DNA of 5,452 bases from Syntrophus sp. (in: bacteria) (lineage in GTDB: Bacteria; Desulfobacterota; Syntrophia; Syntrophales; UBA8958): NCBI GenBank assembly GCA_003451635.1, contig DMAT01000243.1, forward strand, positions 1 to 5,452, read 5' to 3'. Position 1 is the first letter of the stretch, and each line of letters starts with the position of its first letter. The notes under the pieces are model-generated. The model worked only from the letters and a program-made list of their open reading frames with translations, ran no database searches and was not told the DNA's origin. The position numbers were made by a program, and so were the translations under genes. Below, piece after piece: positions 1 to 5,452 of this stretch.

Positions 1-2226
1 CGTCCGGAGATTGATCGTCCCCTTGCCCCCCCGGGTCTGGAGACGGTATTCGCTGACGGTTGTCCGTTTACCATAGCCCTTTTCGGTAATGGTGGCCATG
101 CCGCTTCCTTCCGAAGGGATTTCCATGCCCACGACCGTGTCCTCCGGAGCAAGCATGATCCCCCGGACCCCGCGGGCGCCTCGTCCCATTTCCCGAACGT
201 CTTCTTCATGGAAACGGATCGCCATCCCCATGCGGGTTCCCAGGAATATATCCTGATTACCGTGAGTCAACTGGACATCCATGAGTTCATCCCCCGCATC
301 GATGCCGATGGCGATGATCCCGGTGCTCCGGGGATTGGAAAAGGCCGCCAGATTGGTCTTCTTGATGACCCCCTGTCTGGTTACCATGACTACGTTACGA
401 TCTGCCACAAACTCCTTGACGGGGAGAATCGCGGCCACCCGCTCTCCCTGGGTCAGACTGATCAGATTGACAATAGCCTTGCCCTTCGCGGCCCGGCCGG
501 CCTGGGGAATCTGGTACACCTTGAGCCAGTAAACCTTTCCGAAGCTGGAAAAAATCAGGATATACTGATGGGTCGAGGCTACGAAGAGCTTTTCGACAAA
601 ATCTTCTTCCTTCGTCCCCATGCCCATCTTACCCCGCCCGCCTCGGCGCTGGTTCCGGTAGAGACTGACGGGGTTGCGTTTGACATACCCCGTATGGGAA
701 ATCGTCACCACCATGTCCTCCTCGACGATCAGGTCTTCGATATCGATTTCATCGGGGCTGACGACGATCTCCGTCCGCCGTTCATCACCGTAGCGGTTCT
801 GGATATCCTCCAGTTCCCCGATGATGACCTCCAGAACCCGGTGGGGATTTTCAAGGATGTCCTTCAGATACGCCATCTGTTTCATCAATTCCGCATGTTC
901 GGCGTCGATTTTATCCCGTTCGAGACCGGTAAGACGCTGGAGGCGCATCTCCAGAATCGCCCGCGCCTGGATCTCCGTGAGGCCGAAATTCTCGCAGAGG
1001 GCAACGGCGGCCTCCTGGGGATTGGCCGAAGCCTTGATGACGGTAACGACGGCGTCGATGTTGGTCAGGGCAATGATCAGCCCGTCCAGAATATGGGCGC
1101 GATCTGTTGCCTTCGCCAGATCGAAGCGGGTCCGTCGGACGACTACCTGCTTCCTGAAATCAATAAAACTCCTGAGGATTTCCTTCAGATTGAAGACCCG
1201 GGGCTGCTTGTTGTCAATGGCCAGCATGATGACACTGAAGGATGTCTCCATCTGAGTGTGCTTATAGAGCTGATTGAGGATGACACCGGAGACCTCGTCC
1301 CGCTTCAGATCCAGGACCACACGGATGCCGTCCCGGTCCGATTCGTCCCGCAGGTCGGCGATACCCTCGATTTTCTTTTCCTTGACCAATTCCGATATCT
1401 TTTCAATGAGATTGGCCTTGTTGACCTGATAAGGAAGTTCGGTTACCACGATGCTCTCCCGGTCGTTCCGGGCGTTTCTTTCGATCATGGCCCGGGCGCG
1501 GACACGGATGCTGCCCCGACCCGTCCGGTAAGCCGACAGAATACCCTCTCGGCCGTTGATAAACCCGGCCGTCGGAAAGTCCGGCCCCGGAATATGGGCA
1601 ATAAGCTCGTCAATGCTCAGGTCCGGATTACGGATGAGGGCTATCGTCCCCGCAATGACCTCCCGGAGGTTATGGGGGGGGATATTCGTTGCCACCCCCA
1701 CAGCGATGCCGGCGGTGCCGTTCAAGAGGAGCGTGGGGACCTTGGACGGCATGACCACAGGCTCTTCGAGGGACTCATCATAGTTGGGAATAAAGTCAAC
1801 CGTATCCTTTTCCAGATCAGCGAGGATTTCCTCGGTAATCCTCGCCATCCGTACTTCCGTATACCGCATGGCCGCCGGCGGGTCCCCGTCCACGGAACCG
1901 AAGTTACCCTGGCCATCGACGAGGAGGTAACGCATGCTGAAATCCTGGGCCATTCTCACGATGGTATCGTAGGCCGCCGTATCCCCGTGGGGGTGATACT
2001 TTCCGATAATATCACCGACGATACGGGCCGATTTCTTGTAGGGACGGTTCCAGCGGTTGCCCATCTCGTGCATGGCGAACAGCGCCCGGCGATGGACAGG
2101 CTTCAGACCGTCCCGGACGTCGGGAACGGCCCGGCCGATAATGACGGTCATGGCATAGGCCATATAGGACTTCTTCATTTCGTCTTCGATATTGACGGGG
2201 AGGTTCTTTTGAAAGAGATCATCCAT
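1..2226 (-). CDS. gyrA: DNA gyrase subunit A, partial (C-terminal end beyond left edge)
   Basis: This is the DNA-cleaving and DNA-wrapping subunit of gyrase, which introduces negative supercoils using ATP hydrolysed by GyrB. The frame is open from ATG at 2226 to base 1, giving 742 residues without a stop; roughly 60-100 C-terminal residues are missing. The N-terminal domain matches E. coli GyrA almost residue for residue. It has the quinolone-pocket segment with Thr83 and Asp87, the catalytic pair Arg121-Tyr122 in AAMRYTE, and the DNA-intercalating Ile174. The canonical GyrA box QRRGGRG at residues 526-532 (bases 631-651) identifies gyrase rather than topoisomerase IV ParC. It comes 34 residues earlier than in E. 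coli, so the gammaproteobacterial insertion is absent. Five beta-pinwheel repeats are visible, near residues 503-522, 553-574, 610-624, 657-672 and 709-722. The start is the first ATG after an in-frame stop in the spacer and follows AGGAG. The gene lies 47 bases downstream of gyrB, probably in the same operon. Identification is secure. Confidence 0.98.
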   Translation of the reverse strand, partial: MDDLFQKNLPVNIEDEMKKSYMAYAMTVIIGRAVPDVRDGLKPVHRRALFAMHEMGNRWNRPYKKSARIVGDIIGKYHPHGDTAAYDTIVRMAQDFSMRYLLVDGQGNFGSVDGDPPAAMRYTEVRMARITEEILADLEKDTVDFIPNYDESLEEPVVMPSKVPTLLLNGTAGIAVGVATNIPPHNLREVIAGTIALIRNPDLSIDELIAHIPGPDFPTAGFINGREGILSAYRTGRGSIRVRARAMIERNARNDRESIVVTELPYQVNKANLIEKISELVKEKKIEGIADLRDESDRDGIRVVLDLKRDEVSGVILNQLYKHTQMETSFSVIMLAIDNKQPRVFNLKEILRSFIDFRKQVVVRRTRFDLAKATDRAHILDGLIIALTNIDAVVTVIKASANPQEAAVALCENFGLTEIQARAILEMRLQRLTGLERDKIDAEHAELMKQMAYLKDILENPHRVLEVIIGELEDIQNRYGDERRTEIVVSPDEIDIEDLIVEEDMVVTISHTGYVKRNPVSLYRNQRRGGRGKMGMGTKEEDFVEKLFVASTHQYILIFSSFGKVYWLKVYQIPQAGRAAKGKAIVNLISLTQGERVAAILPVKEFVADRNVVMVTRQGVIKKTNLAAFSNPRSTGIIAIGIDAGDELMDVQLTHGNQDIFLGTRMGMAIRFHEEDVREMGRGARGVRGIMLAPEDTVVGMEIPSEGSGMATITEKGYGKRTTVSEYRLQTRGGKGTINLRT

Positions 2227-2273
2227 AGTTCTTGAGACTCCTGAAAAAAATTAAATAATGGAATATATTCAGA
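2227..2273 (-). other. AT-rich gyrB-gyrA spacer with a 10-bp palindrome
   Basis: This 47-base spacer is clearly more AT-rich than the flanking genes. It contains a perfect 10-bp palindrome, GAATATATTC, at 2261-2270, just after the gyrB stop, then an A/T run and the gyrA ribosome binding site. The palindrome has no GC-rich stem or loop, so it is not a terminator. TATATT inside it could pass for a -10 box, but no -35-like hexamer lies at about 17 bases upstream. I see no convincing promoter; readthrough from gyrB is the simplest reading. A protein-binding role for the palindrome is only a possibility. Confidence 0.4.
2237..2242 (-). promoter_or_regulatory. Ribosome binding site of gyrA
   Basis: The minus strand reads AGGAGT here, 10 bases before the gyrA ATG at 2226-2224. 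It is a strong Shine-Dalgarno match at slightly long spacing. An in-frame TAA lies just upstream at 2251-2253 and no other start codon falls between, so this site fixes the gyrA start. A run of seven T residues (2244-2250, minus strand) directly precedes it and should keep the site unstructured. Confidence 0.8.
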
Positions 2274-4727
2274 TTACAGATCCAGATTCGTGACATAAAG
2301 GGCGTTTTTGTAGATGAATTCCTTACGAGGTTCCACCTGCTCACCCATGAGGGTGGTAAAGATTTCATCGGCAACGACGGCGTCATCTACCCGCACCTGG
2401 AGCAAAGTCCTTTTCTCCGGATCCATAGTCGTTTCCCAGAGCTGGCCGGGGTTCATTTCTCCAAGACCTTTATATCTCTGGACGGAAAGGGATTTTTTGC
2501 CGGCATTCGTGATAAAATCGATGAGTTCGGTCAGAGAGAAAAGTTCCTGAGTAGCTCCCCCTTCTTCAAACTGAACCTGATAGGGAAGCTCGCCCATTAC
2601 GGACAGGCCACTTAGCAAAACCTTGATCTCCGTAAATTTCGGGTTGTGAAAGAGATCACGATCAATACAGGTGATCGTCTCGAGACCATCCCGGGTAATC
2701 GTAAAGGTCATCTTCATACCTCCCCGGTCCGGGTCAACCACCACCTCGCTGGAAATGACCTTTTCTCCCACCACCAACGACGTCCGTTGCGTCACACCTT
2801 GTAGAATCTCTTCGGAACGGAAGTCATGCTCGGCAAAGTTAGGATCGGCGGCAAGGACGCTAACGATATCGCGATCCTTATCTTCTTTAACGAACTTATC
2901 CAGAACACTTTCGATTCGCATGGCCTTCTTGATCAGGTTGAGGAGGCGGTTGCCCGTAATGGGTACGCCGGCGCCCCCGTTGTTCCTGACGATGAGGCTG
3001 GTCTTGCCGACACCGTTGTCCAGAATATACTCCTGCATCTTCTCTTCATTGTGGATATAAACTTCCTTTTTCTTGTCGGCGATTCGGAACAGCGGCGGCT
3101 GGGCAATATAGAGGTAACCACGTTCGATCACCTCCCGCATGTGACGGAAGAAAAAGGTCAAAAGGAGGGTGCGAATATGGAGACCGTCCACATCGGCATC
3201 AGACATGATGATGACCTTATGGTAGCGGACCTTGCTGATGTCATAATCTTCCTCGCCGATACCCGCTCCTAGGGCCGTGATGATGACCCTGATCTCCTCG
3301 CTCTGGAGCATCTTGTCAAAACGGGCCTTCTCGACATTGAGAATCTTCCCCCGGAGGGGCAAAATGGCCTGGAATTTTCGATCCCGTCCCTGCTTGGCCG
3401 AACCGCCGGCGGAATCTCCTTCGACAAGGTATATTTCACTTCTCGCCGGATCTTTTTCCTGGCAGTCCGCCAATTTCCCCGGCAGGGAACCGACTTCCAA
3501 AGCGCTTTTTCGCCGCGTCAGTTCTCTGGCCCGGCGGGCCGCGTCCCTGGCCCGGGAGGCTTCAAGGCACTTGGCGATGAGCTGCTTGGCCACCAGAGGG
3601 TTCTCTTCGAGGTACGCCCCGATCTTTTCATAGACGATGCCTTCGACAAGACCTTTGACCTCGCTGTTGCCGAGTTTCGTCTTGGTCTGTCCCTCGAACT
3701 GGGGATTTTTCAGCTTGACGCTGATGACGCAGGCCAGGCCTTCCCGCAGATCATCACCTTTCAGGCCTTCCTTTCCTTTCAACATTTTACTGTTGTCGCC
3801 GTAATTATTGAAGACCCTGGTCAGGGCGGAACGGAACCCGATGAGGTGGGTGCCCCCTTCGCTGGTATTGATACTATTGGCAAAGGAAAAAATATTTTCA
3901 ATATAAGTTTCGTTATACTGGAGGGCTACCTCGACAAAACAATCATCCCGGGAGCCGCTTACATGGATGGGATTCTTATGAAGCACCTTCTTGTTCCGGT
4001 TGATATACTCAACAAAAGATACAATTCCTCCCACATAAAAGAACTCACTCTGCTTGTCCGTTCGCTCATCACTGAGTAAAATCCTGACCCCGGAATTGAG
4101 AAAGGCCAGTTCCCGGAGGCGGTTTGAGAGAATATCGAAACTGTATTCCGTCTCTTCGAAGATTTCCTCGTTGGGTTTGAAGGTGACCTTGGTTCCCCGT
4201 CCCCTGGTCTTACCGACCATTTCCAGGGGGCCAACCGGGACGCCGTTCCGATAGGACTGGGTATAGACATGGCCCTCTCTGCGTACTTCGAGATCGAGTT
4301 GCGAAGAAAGGGCGTTGACCACGGAAACACCTACGCCATGGAGACCTCCGGATATTTTATAACTATCGTTGGAGAATTTAGCCCCGGCGTGGAGCTTGGT
4401 CATAACGACCTCGGCCGCCGAAACACCTTCCCCTTTATGAAGCTCCACGGGAATGCCCCGGCCGTTGTCCTCTACCATGACACTGTTGTCCAGACGAATT
4501 TTTACCGTAATGGTATCGCAAAAGCCGCCTGCCGCCTCATCGATGCTGTTATCAACAACTTCGTAAACAAGGTGATGCAATCCTTCCTTGCCGGTGCTGC
4601 CGATGTACATGGCCGGGCGCATCCGAACCGCATCCATGCCTTCGAGCACTTTGATGCTGTCCGCATCATAATCATCGTGAGTTTCTTCCACGATTACATC
4701 ATTAACTGTTTTATCTTGTTCTTCCAT
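2274..4727 (-). CDS. gyrB: DNA gyrase subunit B, complete
   Basis: This is the ATPase subunit of gyrase; it pairs with GyrA as A2B2 and drives strand passage in the cytoplasm. The protein has 817 residues, the long Gram-negative form (E. coli 804, B. subtilis about 638). The GHKL ATPase domain (about 20-235) shows the general base Glu56 and Mg-binding Asn60 in EVVDNSIDEA, Asp87 in EDNGRGIP, and the ATP lid glycines in GGLHGVGVS (127-135). Arg150 aligns with E. coli Arg136, the coumarin contact. The transducer domain carries QTKTK with Lys349, equivalent to E. coli Lys337. The TOPRIM domain has Glu436 in EGDSAGGSAKQ and Asp510/Asp512/Asp514 in SDADVDG for metal binding. An extra domain spans about 570-745, followed by the tail motif QRYKGLGEMN (750-759) and C-terminus NLDL. 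The N-terminus is about 14 residues longer than in E. coli and acidic. The ATG at 4727 is preferred because AGGGGA lies just upstream and the next Met is residue 31. No catalytic residue is missing. Confidence 0.98.
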   Translation of the reverse strand: MEEQDKTVNDVIVEETHDDYDADSIKVLEGMDAVRMRPAMYIGSTGKEGLHHLVYEVVDNSIDEAAGGFCDTITVKIRLDNSVMVEDNGRGIPVELHKGEGVSAAEVVMTKLHAGAKFSNDSYKISGGLHGVGVSVVNALSSQLDLEVRREGHVYTQSYRNGVPVGPLEMVGKTRGRGTKVTFKPNEEIFEETEYSFDILSNRLRELAFLNSGVRILLSDERTDKQSEFFYVGGIVSFVEYINRNKKVLHKNPIHVSGSRDDCFVEVALQYNETYIENIFSFANSINTSEGGTHLIGFRSALTRVFNNYGDNSKMLKGKEGLKGDDLREGLACVISVKLKNPQFEGQTKTKLGNSEVKGLVEGIVYEKIGAYLEENPLVAKQLIAKCLEASRARDAARRARELTRRKSALEVGSLPGKLADCQEKDPARSEIYLVEGDSAGGSAKQGRDRKFQAILPLRGKILNVEKARFDKMLQSEEIRVIITALGAGIGEEDYDISKVRYHKVIIMSDADVDGLHIRTLLLTFFFRHMREVIERGYLYIAQPPLFRIADKKKEVYIHNEEKMQEYILDNGVGKTSLIVRNNGGAGVPITGNRLLNLIKKAMRIESVLDKFVKEDKDRDIVSVLAADPNFAEHDFRSEEILQGVTQRTSLVVGEKVISSEVVVDPDRGGMKMTFTITRDGLETITCIDRDLFHNPKFTEIKVLLSGLSVMGELPYQVQFEEGGATQELFSLTELIDFITNAGKKSLSVQRYKGLGEMNPGQLWETTMDPEKRTLLQVRVDDAVVADEIFTTLMGEQVEPRKEFIYKNALYVTNLDL

Positions 4728-4730
4728 TTT

Positions 4731-4736
4731 TCCCCT
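4731..4736 (-). promoter_or_regulatory. Ribosome binding site of gyrB
   Basis: The minus strand reads AGGGGA three bases before the gyrB ATG at 4727-4725, which is short spacing. A second weaker match, AGGA, lies at 4741-4744, 13 bases from the ATG. Both fall in the 21-base gap after the dnaN stop, so ribosomes finishing dnaN end right next to the gyrB start. This favours translational coupling, an inference from spacing. The site supports the ATG start over the in-frame GTG at codon 13. Confidence 0.65.
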
Positions 4737-4748
4737 AATATCCTATAT

Positions 4749-5452
4749 TTACAGTTTCAGCGGCATAACGATGCACAGGTAATCATCGTTGCCCACTCCC
4801 CTAATTATGCCCGGCTTCATGCCGACATTCATTTCAAAGGAAACCTCTTTTTCAGCGATCACCTCGATAGCGTCGATCAGATAATTCACATTATAGCTCA
4901 CCCGCAACTGCTGATCATCGTAAGACACCTCTATTTCATCATTTGCCTCCCCCACATCGGGGTTATTGGAGTCTAAAATCATGCGGTTATTCTCCAAAAC
5001 AATTATCACCCCGGCGTAGCGCTCACTGGAAATAACGCTCATTCTTCTCAGGGCGTGAAGGACAGTGTCGCGGCTGAACTTCAGCAGCACGCCCTTTTCC
5101 GAAGGAATGACACGGTGGTAATCAGGGTATTCTCCATCTATCAAGCTTACTTTGATCGTAAGATTCTTCGTTTTAAGAATGAACATGCCATGGTCGAAAC
5201 CGATATCGACATCGTTTTCACCTTCAACGATCTTGCGAATCTCCATCAGTCCCTTTCTCGGAATGATGACGCCTTTTTCCAGCACCATTCCCCCGGTGGC
5301 GCCGGCCGTACCACGGGCCACAGACAAGCGATGTCCGTCCGTGGCTACCATTTTCAATCTTGCCCCTTCTCCCGCCCCCTCCGTTTCAAAAAAGACTCCA
5401 TTCAAGTGGACCCGGATCTCATCAGAGGAAACGGCAAAAGCGGTTTTTTGGA
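4749..5452 (-). CDS. dnaN: DNA polymerase III beta subunit (sliding clamp), partial (N-terminus beyond right edge)
   Basis: DnaN forms a ring dimer around DNA, is loaded by the clamp loader, and tethers the replicative and translesion polymerases, MutS/MutL and ligase. The frame is open from the right edge to TAA at 4751-4749 and gives 233 C-terminal residues. The E. coli clamp has 366 residues, so about 135 are missing, essentially domain 1 and a little of domain 2. Visible landmarks are LNGVFFETEG at the start of domain 2, TDGHRLSVARG (E. coli TDGHRLAV, part of the partner-binding cleft), IIPRKGLMEI, GEYPDYHRVIP, the domain 3 segment NNPDVGEANDEIEVSY, and the C-terminus VMPLKL (E. coli VMPMRL), which completes the hydrophobic cleft for clamp-binding motifs. 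A TTG at 5405-5403 could be mistaken for a start, but it encodes Leu in the conserved LNG motif, and homology continues upstream (DEIRVH). The stop lies 21 bases before gyrB; dnaA is expected upstream, outside the window. Confidence 0.97.
   Translation of the reverse strand, partial: QKTAFAVSSDEIRVHLNGVFFETEGAGEGARLKMVATDGHRLSVARGTAGATGGMVLEKGVIIPRKGLMEIRKIVEGENDVDIGFDHGMFILKTKNLTIKVSLIDGEYPDYHRVIPSEKGVLLKFSRDTVLHALRRMSVISSERYAGVIIVLENNRMILDSNNPDVGEANDEIEVSYDDQQLRVSYNVNYLIDAIEVIAEKEVSFEMNVGMKPGIIRGVGNDDYLCIVMPLKL

Noticed and set aside
1..2226. The A subunit could be topoisomerase IV ParC rather than GyrA
   Set aside because: The canonical GyrA box at residues 526-532, the well-ordered pinwheel repeats and the adjacent gyrB all indicate gyrase.
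208..2235. Plus-strand open frame of 675 codons opposite gyrA
   Set aside because: It is in exact reverse register with gyrA, whose minus-strand translation matches GyrA throughout. The plus-strand product resembles no family I recognise, and I see no ribosome binding site. It is a shadow of codon bias.
2244..2270. Rho-independent terminator between gyrB and gyrA
   Set aside because: A T-run is present on the minus strand, but no GC-rich hairpin precedes it; the only inverted repeat is an AT-rich palindrome without a loop. The T-run also sits next to the gyrA ribosome binding site.
2227..2300. Promoter for gyrA in the gyrB-gyrA spacer
   Set aside because: TATATT in the palindrome resembles a -10 box, but the hexamer at the right distance upstream has no useful match to a -35 box.
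4269..4976. Plus-strand open frame of 235 codons spanning the gyrB start and the dnaN end
   Set aside because: It runs antisense through two conserved genes and their junction in codon register. The translation has no recognisable domain, so it is a shadow.
5399..5405. Possible dnaN start at TTG 5405
   Set aside because: The frame is open to the right edge, and clamp homology continues upstream of this codon. The TTG encodes the Leu of the conserved LNG motif, so the gene is simply cut by the window.

Overview
The window is a compact, ordinary piece of a bacterial chromosome. It carries three housekeeping genes, all on the minus strand and in the transcription order dnaN -> gyrB -> gyrA. Read from right to left, these are the 3' part of dnaN (sliding clamp, cut by the right edge), a complete gyrB (817 codons), and the first 742 codons of gyrA (cut by the left edge). 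Coding density is nearly complete: the only non-coding stretches are 21 bases between dnaN and gyrB and 47 bases between gyrB and gyrA. No RNA gene, mobile element, CRISPR array or convincing terminator was seen.

The source is most likely a Gram-negative bacterium, and a Desulfobacterota (deltaproteobacterial) lineage is my best guess. GyrB has the long form (817 aa), with the extra domain of about 170 residues inside the TOPRIM/tail region that is typical of Gram-negative GyrB and absent from the ~640 aa Gram-positive form. GyrA lacks the roughly 35-residue insertion that gammaproteobacterial GyrA carries before the GyrA box. The direct dnaN-gyrB-gyrA order without recF is the arrangement I recall from Desulfovibrio-type genomes. 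The genus cannot be fixed from this alone.

The cluster is the usual origin-proximal replication block. DnaN tethers DNA polymerase III to the template, and GyrA2GyrB2 removes the positive supercoils made by the moving fork. Short spacers, a common strand and no intervening terminator suggest one operon, probably with dnaA upstream, beyond the right edge. All recognisable catalytic residues of both gyrase subunits are present and no frame is broken.

I found no undescribed system. Points worth a second look are the absence of recF, a second GyrA-box-like motif in the last visible pinwheel blade, an unusual Leu in the GyrB TOPRIM metal-binding motif, an acidic GyrB N-terminal extension, and total avoidance of TTA, CTA and TCA codons in gyrA. 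That avoidance creates a very long antisense open frame.
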